The position numbers were made by a program, and so were the translations under genes. The notes under the pieces were generated by a model that searched no databases, was not told where the DNA came from, and was given only the letters and a program-made list of their open reading frames with translations. A stretch of DNA of 64,000 nucleotides from assembly GCF_958301595.1 (NCBI RefSeq), contig NZ_CATQJU010000001.1, positions 620,001 to 684,000 on the forward strand. The letters run 5' to 3'. The first letter of the stretch is position 1; the number at the start of each line of letters is the position of its first letter. This document shows, piece after piece, positions 26,347-34,279 of the stretch. Source of the DNA: Porphyromonas vaginalis. Its GTDB lineage: Bacteria; Bacteroidota; Bacteroidia; Bacteroidales; Porphyromonadaceae.

Positions 26347-26377
26347 CAAAGTTACGCTAAAATATACTACTGACAAA
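26347..26377 (-). promoter_or_regulatory. Promoter of secDF
   Basis: On the minus strand: -33 TTTG (26374-26377), 19-bp spacer, -7 TAACTTTG (26347-26354). One of the best consensus matches in the window. Confidence 0.8.
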
Positions 26378-26494
26378 CAGATACCCTTCTGATTGTCCAA
26401 AAAACTATTCGGCGCCACACTGCGAAAGCACCTAAACGTGGCTATGGGATAACAAAAATAGGACGGCACCTAAGCACCGTCCCATTTACTACAG

Positions 26495-26567
26495 AGCGGA
26501 AAACGAGGCTCGAACTCGCGACCCTCAGCTTGGGAAGCTGATGCTCTACCAACTGAGCTATTTCCGC
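26495..26567 (-). tRNA. tRNA-Gly (anticodon CCC)
   Basis: On the minus strand it starts GCGGAAATAGCTCAGTTGG and ends TTTTCCGCT. The anticodon loop TTCCCAA gives CCC. It stands alone upstream of secDF on the same strand. Confidence 0.95.
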
Positions 26568-26697
26568 ATAGCACCTCCTCGGGCGACTATCCTGCGACTA
26601 TGCTACCACAGTCACTAGCCCCCTCGGATTGTGGAAGCAAAGGTACAATAAATTTTGGAATGGAAAAGTACGTGTGGTCTTATGGTCAGGAAAAACG

Positions 26698-26955
26698 CAA
26701 CGCTGGGTCGTTACAATAATTTAGAGCTGACTACATATCGATACGAGGGCGTGTCGGAGAAAAGTGATTTCCACGTGGATATTTCGAAATCCCCACGTGG
26801 AGAATAAAAAATTCTTCGGAGGAATGAAATGAAACTTCGGAGGAAATGATTCGCCTCCACGTGGGGAATAAAAAATATCCACGTGGAGATTTGAGATTTC
26901 CCACGTGGATATTCGAGAAAGGAGGGAATCGGATAAATTTCCCCGTAAAGATATG
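26698..26955 (-). repeat. CCACGTGG interspersed repeat, copy 2
   Basis: Inverted relative to copy 1. From the right end: AAAGATATG (complement of CATATCTTT), the 13-bp-arm hairpin around 26877-26916, then CCTCCACGTGG, the AATGAAATGAAACTTCGGAGG block, two more CCACGTGG and the AATAATTTAG end. It fills most of the 560-base gap between tRNA-Gly and the fumarase gene. Confidence 0.85.
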
Positions 26956-27000
26956 TTATTAGAGATTAGAGGTTAGAAGTGAGAGATTAGAAGTGAGAGA
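26956..27000 (-). repeat. Heptad array upstream of repeat copy 2
   Basis: TAGAGAT/TAGAGGT/TAGAAGT/GAGAGAT units, which are TCTAATC-type heptads on the minus strand, lead into the CATATCTTT end of copy 2. Confidence 0.7.
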
Positions 27001-27010
27001 GCAGGGGTGG

Positions 27011-27037
27011 CAGAGCGATTATAATGCGTCAGCCCTG
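27011..27037. repeat. Solo ISAs1-type inverted-repeat end
   Basis: CAGAGCGATTATAATGCG followed by TCAGCCCTG. The last 20 bases match the right end of the ISAs1 remnant at 41211-41230. No transposase is nearby. Confidence 0.55.
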
Positions 27038-27060
27038 CCGAACCTGGCGCCTAAACGTGC

Positions 27061-27108
27061 TGAGCCTGCCGAATAAAGGACAAAAGCGCCACTTACTCGA
27101 CAGGCTCA
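27061..27108 (-). terminator. Possible terminator of the fumarase unit
   Basis: TGAGCCTGCCGA (27061-27072) and TCGACAGGCTCA (27097-27108) pair over 12 positions with one mismatch around a 24-base loop. The T run is weak. Confidence 0.4.
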
Positions 27109-27128
27109 TACTAAGAAAGCCTTGCTGA

Positions 27129-27686
27129 TTATCGGCGGGCGTACTGCGAGCGGCCGAGCGAGTAGACGTCGCCTCCGAGGCTGTCGACGGCTACGATGAC
27201 GGGGAGCTCCTCGACACGTAGTTTGCGGATCGCTTCGGGACCTAGGTCGTCGAAGGCGATTACCTCGGCCTCCTTGACGCACTTGCCCATCAGAGCAGCA
27301 GCTCCTCCGATGGCGGCAAAGTAAACGCCCTTGTACTGCTTGATCGCGTCAACGACCTCTGGGCTACGCAAGCCCTTGCCGATCATCACGCGTAGCCCGT
27401 GGGCTATGAGCGTTGGCGAATAAGCGTCCATACGTCCTCCTGTAGTGGGGCCTACGGAGCCGATGGGTTGTCCAGGCTTAGCCGGGCAAGGACCCGCATA
27501 GTAAACGACTTGCCCTGTGAAGTCAAAAGGCATCTCCTCTCCTCGCTCTAGCATCTCGACAAGACGCAGATGCGCTGCGTCACGTGCTGTGTATATAGTC
27601 CCCGAGATGTAGCACATATCTCCCGCTCTGAGCGGAGTAATCATCTCTGTCGTAAAGGGGGCTCTGAGTATCTTCTTCTCTTCCAT
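27129..27686 (-). CDS. Class I fumarate hydratase, beta (C-terminal) subunit
   Basis: 185 aa from the ATG at 27686; the frame runs upstream to 27734 into the alpha gene, but MEEKKILRAPFTTE is the natural start. With the alpha chain it forms an Fe-S fumarase that interconverts malate and fumarate, a step of the reductive branch to succinate. Family marks are GDMCYISGTIYTARDAAH, YYAGPCPAKPGQPIGSVGPT and TTGGRMDAYSPTL. It lies 11 bases after the alpha gene. L-tartrate dehydratase (TtdB) is a related alternative. Confidence 0.9.
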   Translation of the reverse strand: MEEKKILRAPFTTEMITPLRAGDMCYISGTIYTARDAAHLRLVEMLERGEEMPFDFTGQVVYYAGPCPAKPGQPIGSVGPTTGGRMDAYSPTLIAHGLRVMIGKGLRSPEVVDAIKQYKGVYFAAIGGAAALMGKCVKEAEVIAFDDLGPEAIRKLRVEELPVIVAVDSLGGDVYSLGRSQYARR

Positions 27687-27697
27687 GTCTCTATATA

Positions 27698-28540
27698 TTA
27701 TAGTGTACCCTCTGCGTGACGTGTCGCGTGGCAACTGATATTGACCGCTACGGGCAACCCGGCGATGTGTGTCGCACCCGTATTGATGGCGACAGCTAAG
27801 GCGGTGGTGTCTCCACCGAAGCCAGCTGGGCCGATGCCCATCTTATTGATCTCTTGGAGTAGCTCCTCCTCGATCTCAGCGACGGCGGGATCGGGATGAC
27901 GATCACCGATAGGACGTAGCAGAGCACGCTTAGCTAGCTCAGCAGAGCGCTCCATCGTACCACCGATGCCGATACCGACGATGATCGGCGGACAGGGGTT
28001 GCCCCCAGCGTGGGAGATGGTGTCGAGGACAAACTGCTTGATGCCGGCTACTCCTTGGCTGGGGGTAAGCATGGAGAGCGCGCTCTTGTTTTCACTGCCG
28101 AAGCCCTTGGGAGCGACGGTGATGTGCATTTGGTCTCCTGGCACGATGCAGTAGTGGATGACGGCGGGCGTATTGTCGCCCGTATTGTGTCGATGTATCG
28201 GGTCGCTCACGACGGACTTGCGCAGGTAGCCGTGGGCATAGCCTCTGCGGACGCCCTCGTTGATGGCGTCTTCGATCAGATCACCCTCGACGTGCAGATC
28301 TTGTCCCATATCGACGAAAATGACGGTCATACCCGTATCCTGACACATGGGGGCACGCTCGCTGCGCGCTATGTGAACGTTTTCGATGATCGTATTCAGT
28401 ACGTTTCGTGCTAGAGGCGAGCGGTCTTGCTCTGCGCCCTGCTGCATGGCAGCCTCTATGTCGGGCGAAAGGTTGACACAAGCCTCTATGCAAAGCTTCT
28501 CCACCAAGTCTGTGATGGCTGTAGAGGATATTGTACGCAT
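27698..28540 (-). CDS. Class I fumarate hydratase, alpha (N-terminal) subunit
   Basis: 280 aa with the three Cys that ligate the [4Fe-4S] cluster in this family: Cys66 (APMCQDTG), Cys183 (NPCPPIIVG) and Cys270 (ISCHATRH). HRHNTGDNTPAVIHY is also characteristic. The split alpha/beta form, where E. coli FumA is one chain, is common in anaerobes. Cluster-based, so likely oxygen-sensitive. The T9SS protease gene ends 38 bases upstream, and I see no clear promoter in the gap. Confidence 0.9.
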   Translation of the reverse strand: MRTISSTAITDLVEKLCIEACVNLSPDIEAAMQQGAEQDRSPLARNVLNTIIENVHIARSERAPMCQDTGMTVIFVDMGQDLHVEGDLIEDAINEGVRRGYAHGYLRKSVVSDPIHRHNTGDNTPAVIHYCIVPGDQMHITVAPKGFGSENKSALSMLTPSQGVAGIKQFVLDTISHAGGNPCPPIIVGIGIGGTMERSAELAKRALLRPIGDRHPDPAVAEIEEELLQEINKMGIGPAGFGGDTTALAVAINTGATHIAGLPVAVNISCHATRHAEGTL

Positions 28541-28578
28541 ATATGTTAAGTGTGTAAGTAAACTGTCTAGTTAAGTGG

Positions 28579-30918
28579 TTACGGGCGAATGAGCTTGCAA
28601 TTATACCGCTCTCCAGCTCCGGTTAGATGTACGATGTAAACGCCAGACTGCAGTGCGTAGTCGGCAAGAGATAGCGATGAGCGAACGTCCGTCAGTGGCA
28701 GCGACAAGATGCGCTGCCCAGCAGCACTATATAGCTCTACCTCAGCCGGAGTACCTCCCGCGAGCCACGCCTCTGGTAGCAGGAGGTAGAGACGCTCCCC
28801 CGCCAGCATCACACGAGGTTCGTTCACAGACTCTATAGCGGCTGTTCCGCCCGCCTTGAGACTGCCCAGGACGATCGGGTCTATCCAGTAGTGCCCTAGG
28901 TAAGGCGCTCCGCCTATCTGTGCCGGCTCCCAGCTGAAGCCGACGAGGTGCCACGCATAGGGAGTGTCGTGTAGCTGCGCTTTGCTCATAAGCAAAGGTG
29001 CTGACAGAGCCTTGCTCTCGTTCCCCTCTAGTGCTATGTAGTAAGTGCCGGCAGAGAGTGTCAGTGGAGTGTCTTCCTTAGCAGGGAAGAAGGCTTGGAA
29101 AGCATCCGAGAGCGTTCGTTGCTGCGGACTTTGTCCTGCATCATTTACTAATAGATACGAAGGCCTTGGCAACGTCTGCTCGTAGAGCTTCTTGCCAGGC
29201 TTGCCCTCCTCGTCGCCATATATAGCCAGGGTCACAGGTGTCCACTCCTGCATAGCGCCTAGAACCAGCACAGAGCCTAGATACTGCACGGAGGTGTCGA
29301 TGTCGTAGCGCACAGCGACTCCCCCGATCGTGGCGTCGTCCCTGCGTATCAGCACGTTGTCACGCATCAGACTATAGAGCTGATGTGAGAGACGCACAGG
29401 CGGCTTTGCGGCAAAAGGATCTAGTCCCTCTAGTATAGTTTGGTCACTCGTTGGGGCTAAGTGTGGCTTCAGACACTTATCGTCGGAGTAGCCCGTGAAG
29501 ACTTCGCTCAGAGCGTAATAGTAGTCATTGTTCGGAGCACTACAGACAGAGCTTCCCCCAGAGAGAGCACCGATGAGGTGATGATTCTTGTCAAAGAGTC
29601 CCGACCCCGAGGAGCCACGCTCTGTCGTCCCGACATCCCACTTCCTAATGTAGAGGTGCGAATTGACCCATCGGACTGGCACGGAGGCCATATCGTAGCT
29701 CTCCAGAGTAGGCTTTTCGTCCGCTCTATTGTAGCGACGTACGGAGGCTAACGGATGATGGATGCCGATGACAGGCACAGGGAAGTCGCGCTCTGCATTC
29801 CACCCAGCGAAGTAAGGACGATAGCTGGGCGGTATAGCACATTGTCCCTGTGGCACATCTGGCTTCACACCTGTGATACGGAGCAGGCACATGTCGTGCT
29901 CCTCATTGAGGGCAACCAGCTCGGCGCCGGCTAGCGTTTGCTCCTCGATGCCATTAATGAGAGGGTCGCCCGTGGGGCTAAAGTAGTTGAAGTAAAAGAC
30001 CGACTGCTCTGCACTCTGACGTACATAGTCGAGGTCTCTGCTCTGATAGCTATTGTTGAGACAGTGGGCTGCGGTCAGGACGAGTGCCTCTCCATCCTGG
30101 TGGCTGTTATTGATTAGGGTGCCTGACGAGAAGAACCGCCCTCGCACCACGAGCAAGACTGCGCTACGAGCGATGCGCTCCACCTCAGGGTGTCGCACCG
30201 TAGCCTCAGCGCACTCCAGCCCCTTCACGATAAAGAAAGGAGAGCCTCCCCCCCTATGATCACCGTTTGGAGGCGGTAGCTCCTCACCGATGGTAGAGAG
30301 CAGAGCGGTCGTAACGGTCGACAAGCGCCACGGGAGAGCTCTGCGCTCGCCATTAGCGGGATAGTAGTAGACTATGAGTCGCTCACCATAGAGCGGAGCG
30401 GTCGTAAGGCTATGAGACGAGACATTGTTTGCCTCGGTAAAAGCACCTCGCACCTCGCCTTCCTCATTTGCAATGATAAGTATATCACCACGGTTCAGCT
30501 GGTAGTCGCCAAAGTAAAGCGTATTCCAGCCTGCCTCCTCAAGCTGCAATACGCCCTGCCAAGCTCGCTCGCCCGAAGCAGTCGTGATCCAGTCTCCCCA
30601 CAACTGACTCTCAGGCAGCTGACGGTACTCTATTGCTGGTAGCTCTAGGAGTCGTAGGCCCGAGGAAGCGGTCTCTTCACTTTGACGTAGCGAGCTAGCA
30701 GGCTCCGTACGAGAGGTCGCCTCTAGCTGATAAGCCCCTGAAGCACTGCGTAGTGTGGCCTGACGCTTCCCTAGATCCGTCACTATCGTAGCAGGGAGAG
30801 GTGTCGCAAGCTGAGCCACAGCTGGCTGAGTCAGCAGGAGCGCAACGAGAGAGAGGCATACGCAACTGACGTAAGACAGCATGCTCGTGCAGGGACGAGC
30901 CGTATTGAGTCTATTCAT
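28579..30918 (-). CDS. Secreted trypsin-like serine protease with T9SS C-terminal domain
   Basis: 779 aa with an N-terminal signal peptide (about 1-36, ending PAVAQL). The trypsin-like triad is visible: His in TAAHCLNN (about 285), Asp in EEHDMCLLRI (about 345) and Ser in TERGSSGSGLF (about 447). The last 75 residues (LYLLLPEAW... to KLIRP, with VELYSAAGQRIL and SGVYIVHL) fit the type IX secretion sorting domain. It is probably secreted or bound to the cell surface to cut host proteins. The layout is like lysyl endopeptidases, but specificity cannot be read from the sequence alone. Confidence 0.87.
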   Translation of the reverse strand: MNRLNTARPCTSMLSYVSCVCLSLVALLLTQPAVAQLATPLPATIVTDLGKRQATLRSASGAYQLEATSRTEPASSLRQSEETASSGLRLLELPAIEYRQLPESQLWGDWITTASGERAWQGVLQLEEAGWNTLYFGDYQLNRGDILIIANEEGEVRGAFTEANNVSSHSLTTAPLYGERLIVYYYPANGERRALPWRLSTVTTALLSTIGEELPPPNGDHRGGGSPFFIVKGLECAEATVRHPEVERIARSAVLLVVRGRFFSSGTLINNSHQDGEALVLTAAHCLNNSYQSRDLDYVRQSAEQSVFYFNYFSPTGDPLINGIEEQTLAGAELVALNEEHDMCLLRITGVKPDVPQGQCAIPPSYRPYFAGWNAERDFPVPVIGIHHPLASVRRYNRADEKPTLESYDMASVPVRWVNSHLYIRKWDVGTTERGSSGSGLFDKNHHLIGALSGGSSVCSAPNNDYYYALSEVFTGYSDDKCLKPHLAPTSDQTILEGLDPFAAKPPVRLSHQLYSLMRDNVLIRRDDATIGGVAVRYDIDTSVQYLGSVLVLGAMQEWTPVTLAIYGDEEGKPGKKLYEQTLPRPSYLLVNDAGQSPQQRTLSDAFQAFFPAKEDTPLTLSAGTYYIALEGNESKALSAPLLMSKAQLHDTPYAWHLVGFSWEPAQIGGAPYLGHYWIDPIVLGSLKAGGTAAIESVNEPRVMLAGERLYLLLPEAWLAGGTPAEVELYSAAGQRILSLPLTDVRSSLSLADYALQSGVYIVHLTGAGERYNCKLIRP

Positions 30919-30943
30919 AGAGATAGTCCTAAAGATATCGTCT

Positions 30944-30951
30944 CAAAGGTA
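30944..30951 (-). promoter_or_regulatory. -7 box of the T9SS protease gene
   Basis: TACCTTTG on the minus strand, 26 bases before the ATG, with TTTT 20 bases further upstream as a possible -33. Confidence 0.6.
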
Positions 30952-31087
30952 CAAATAAACTCGAAGAGCAGAAAAAACGCCAGCTAATTCCTGTTTTTAG
31001 GGATGGCGGGAGAGATCTAAACCAGGCACATTCGATTCTGGCGGGATCGGTGGACGAAAGAGTCTCTCGCCATGAGCTATCTTGTCG

Positions 31088-32893
31088 TCACTTGACACGC
31101 AGGTCGAGCGTCTTCGTCAGGTAGGCCACCTCTTTGTAGTTTTCCATATAGTAAGCCGCACGCTCCTGCGCTGTCGAGGCGTGCTGTGTCTGCTCCACAG
31201 CTGAGACCTCTGTCGTTAGCGTGAGATTGTCGTTGTGTAGCTTAGCCTTGAGGTAGCGCAGCAAGGAGCGCTCGACTCGCTCGAACGACTCTAGCTGTAT
31301 GTTGCTCACCAAGGAGACCTTGAGCCCATGAGGTGCCTGCAACTCTGGTGTCACCGTGTGGAGTAGCTGTGAGAGGTAGGCATCGTCTATCAGCTCCTCA
31401 TCGGCAAATGCGAACCACCACTTGAGTAGTTCATCGGGCGTGACTGGCTCATCACGCTGTCCTGTCTCCGAGGCATCTGAGTCTTCGTCCGCTTCGGCTA
31501 CAGAAGCTTGTTGTGCCGTGAGCGTCTCCTCTGCCTGACGCTTAAGAGCTGATATGCGTAGGGAGGAGCCTGTCGGAGTGTATTGCTTTGGCTGACTAGT
31601 TGCTAGCTGAGGAGTCTTTTTTTTTTCGCCAGGAGTAGGCGCAGTTTGATAAGTAGCTGGTGGCGTCTGCACGCTACTCTCTTGCGGGGCTGGAGACGCT
31701 GGGGCGGGCTGCGGGGCGGGTTCAGAAGCTGCTGAGGCTGGCTGGCTAGGAGCTGTCGCTACTGTCGCCGGAGCAACCGCAGCATTCTTAAACGCACCAC
31801 ACATCTCCGAGATTCCCATGAGCGTCAGCTCGACTAGGAGTCGCTTAGCTTGCGATGAGCGGTAGTTGCGCTCACAGGCGACAAGCTTAGAGATAGACTT
31901 GTAGAGAAAGAGCGGGTGGATCTGCTGAGCTAGCGCCATAAACCGCTCTGCATGGACGCCCGTATAGGGGAAGAGCTGCACCGTCTCTGGGGTTCGAGCC
32001 ACCAGTAGATTGCGCATAAAGTCGGCTAGTCCGATGATCAGCTGACGCATGGCTACCCCTTTGCCGAGGAGCTCGTCGAGGAGTAAGAGCGCACGCTTGT
32101 AGTCACCACTATATAGGTAGGTAGTGAAGTAAAAGTAGTACTCGTCGTCTAGTATATTGAGCGTCTGCAGCGTCTGCTCGTAGGAGATGACCCCGTCTTG
32201 CGCTGTACTAGCCAAGCGGTCAAAGAGCGAGAGCGCATCGCGCATACCCCCATCAGCGATCCGCGCTATCGTGTCGAAAGAGCGTGGGTCGTACTGGAGA
32301 CCCTCGGCATCTGCCACACGGCGCAACTGCTCAGCGATCTGCTCAGGCGGTATCGGCTTGAAGTCGTACACCTGACAGCGTGAGAGGATGGTTGGGAGGA
32401 CTTTGTCCTTTTCAGTTGTAGCCAGGATAAAGACCACATAGCCTGGTGGCTCCTCAAGCGTTTTGAGAAAAGCATTGAAGGCTCCCGACGAAAGCATGTG
32501 CACCTCGTCGATGATGTAGACCTTGTACTTGCCTTGCTGTGGACGTATGTAGACATCTTCGTTGAGACGGCGTATGTCGTCCACCGAGTTGTTGGAGGCA
32601 GCATCCAGCTCGTATATATTGAAGGCGCGCTGGTTCAGCGCCGCCTGACAGTTAGGGCATACGCCACACGCCTCCCCCTGCGGGGTGAGCTGCTCGCAGT
32701 TGATCGTACGAGCTAGGATACGTGCTGCGGAGGTCTTGCCCACACCACGGGGACCACAGAAAAGGTAAGCGTGCGCTATCTTGCCCTGCTTGATGGCACT
32801 CTTGAGCGTGAGGCATATAGCCTCCTGCCCGAGCATCTCATCGAAAGTCTGCGGGCGATACTTGCGTGCTGATACTATGAAGTTGTCACTCAT
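31088..32893 (-). CDS. dnaX: DNA polymerase III gamma/tau subunit
   Basis: 601 aa from the ATG at 32893, which overlaps the permease stop (ATGAGTGA). It is the clamp loader ATPase: Walker A GPRGVGKT (about 47-54), a zinc module CGVCPNC, the DEVHML Walker B and LSRCQ. Residues from about 370 to 450 form a Pro/Ala/Gln-rich linker, then a tau-like C-terminal region. A run of eight or nine A on the coding strand at about 31617-31627 encodes KKK and is a candidate slip site for a shorter gamma form. That is an inference. Confidence 0.95.
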   Translation of the reverse strand: MSDNFIVSARKYRPQTFDEMLGQEAICLTLKSAIKQGKIAHAYLFCGPRGVGKTSAARILARTINCEQLTPQGEACGVCPNCQAALNQRAFNIYELDAASNNSVDDIRRLNEDVYIRPQQGKYKVYIIDEVHMLSSGAFNAFLKTLEEPPGYVVFILATTEKDKVLPTILSRCQVYDFKPIPPEQIAEQLRRVADAEGLQYDPRSFDTIARIADGGMRDALSLFDRLASTAQDGVISYEQTLQTLNILDDEYYFYFTTYLYSGDYKRALLLLDELLGKGVAMRQLIIGLADFMRNLLVARTPETVQLFPYTGVHAERFMALAQQIHPLFLYKSISKLVACERNYRSSQAKRLLVELTLMGISEMCGAFKNAAVAPATVATAPSQPASAASEPAPQPAPASPAPQESSVQTPPATYQTAPTPGEKKKTPQLATSQPKQYTPTGSSLRISALKRQAEETLTAQQASVAEADEDSDASETGQRDEPVTPDELLKWWFAFADEELIDDAYLSQLLHTVTPELQAPHGLKVSLVSNIQLESFERVERSLLRYLKAKLHNDNLTLTTEVSAVEQTQHASTAQERAAYYMENYKEVAYLTKTLDLRVK

Positions 32894-34175
32894 CTGCCTT
32901 AGGGTTATCATCGTCCGTGTGCGCCTCCTCGTACCGCTCCTGCTCTGACTTGGTCAGTGCTGAGAGACCGTTGTTTTGTACAATTTTAGAGAGACGCTCG
33001 AGAGACTTTGCTTCCTGAAGATCTGTAGAGGCGGTCGGCTTAGCCTTCGATCCAGGTACGAAGTCGTGACGATAGAGATTGATAAAGAGTACAATCAGGG
33101 AGAGGATCAGCGGTCCAAAGATGACGCCCCAGAATCCGAAGAGTGAGAGACCGATGAAGACTCCGAAGATCGTGATCAGCGGGTGAATGTTTGCCATCTG
33201 CTTCTGTAGGAGTAGGCGCGCTACATTGTCCACGCCTCCGATGACAATAAAGCCGTAGAGAGCTAGTAGGATCGCGTTGAGCCAGTCACCGTTGATCCCC
33301 ATGATGACTGCTATCGGCACCCATACGATCATCGTGCCAAGTACTGGGATGATGGTCGTAAAGGTCGTTAGTACAGCAAAGAGCAGTGCATTGTCCACCC
33401 CAAAGATCAGGTAGCCTATGTAAGCAAAGACTCCCTGCACAATAGCCAAGAGCGGGATGCCGATAGCGTTGCTCTTGACGATGCTTATGGTTTCGTTAGA
33501 GACTGTCTTCTTATTGCGCTCTGTAAAGGGTAGTAGCTCCTCCACCGCTGCTTCAAAGTGGTCATAACCTCGTAGCATGAAGTAGAGGAGGAAGAGGATG
33601 ATAAAAGCGTTGAGGAAGAATGAAGACATCCCCTGTAGTAGGACCTTTACGAGCGTGGTCGAGAAGCTCGTCAGCTTCTGTAAGTTTTCATTACTCCACA
33701 GCTCTATGCCAAAGCGATCCTCTACATCTTTGATCACCTCCTGCGCTTGCGTCGTCAACACATTCAGCGACTCTGGGTCAAAGGTGGAGAAGAGGTCGAT
33801 CAGCATCAAGACGATCCCCATCAGTGGAATGAGGAAGAAAAAGATCGCCTCTACCGTCAGCAGCGAAGCAGCCCAACTGCGACCCCAGCGCTTACGCTCG
33901 ACGAGCCACTTCATCTGACCTCTCAGGAGGACGTAGATGGTTAAGGCACCCAGCACGCCACTCATATAGGGGAGCGCATGCTTGCCGATGATCAGCATCA
34001 GGATGAAAATCAGCGTGATCAGCGAGGTGCGAGGAGTCCAAAAGGAGACTCGATATACAGGCTCTCCATGCTTCGCACGACTCTGTGTCAGATCTTCGGG
34101 AGAGGTCTGATCACAAGACTGGGTCGCAGATGATGCCTTGGGGGAGTCGTTAGGGTCTTTGCTATTTGTTGTCAT
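32886..34175 (-). CDS. AI-2E family (PF01594) membrane transporter
   Basis: 429 aa with about eight membrane segments, a long helical section near 120-190 between them, and family motifs such as YFMLRGYDHFE and PLLAIVQGVFAYIGY (about 250). Both tails are charged and probably cytosolic. Members move small molecules or Na+, and some export autoinducer-2; the substrate here is unknown. It precedes dnaX with an 8-base overlap, so the two are translated together. Confidence 0.85.
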   Translation of the reverse strand: MTTNSKDPNDSPKASSATQSCDQTSPEDLTQSRAKHGEPVYRVSFWTPRTSLITLIFILMLIIGKHALPYMSGVLGALTIYVLLRGQMKWLVERKRWGRSWAASLLTVEAIFFFLIPLMGIVLMLIDLFSTFDPESLNVLTTQAQEVIKDVEDRFGIELWSNENLQKLTSFSTTLVKVLLQGMSSFFLNAFIILFLLYFMLRGYDHFEAAVEELLPFTERNKKTVSNETISIVKSNAIGIPLLAIVQGVFAYIGYLIFGVDNALLFAVLTTFTTIIPVLGTMIVWVPIAVIMGINGDWLNAILLALYGFIVIGGVDNVARLLLQKQMANIHPLITIFGVFIGLSLFGFWGVIFGPLILSLIVLFINLYRHDFVPGSKAKPTASTDLQEAKSLERLSKIVQNNGLSALTKSEQERYEEAHTDDDNPKADE

Positions 34176-34229
34176 AGAGCTAAGAGTGAGTTTTGAGAGA
34201 TATCCTATATAGAGCTATCAACTTTCACC

Positions 34230-34263
34230 CAAAGGTACGAAAAAAGAGATTAGAAGCTAGAGG
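34230..34263 (-). promoter_or_regulatory. Heptad pair and promoter of the AI-2E-dnaX unit
   Basis: On the minus strand CCTCTAGCTTCTAATCTC then TTTTTTCG and TACCTTTG (34230-34237). The TTTTTCG-TAnCTTTG junction is shared with the promoter at 13272. Confidence 0.65.
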
Positions 34264-34279
34264 CCGAGAGGTGTCTGCT

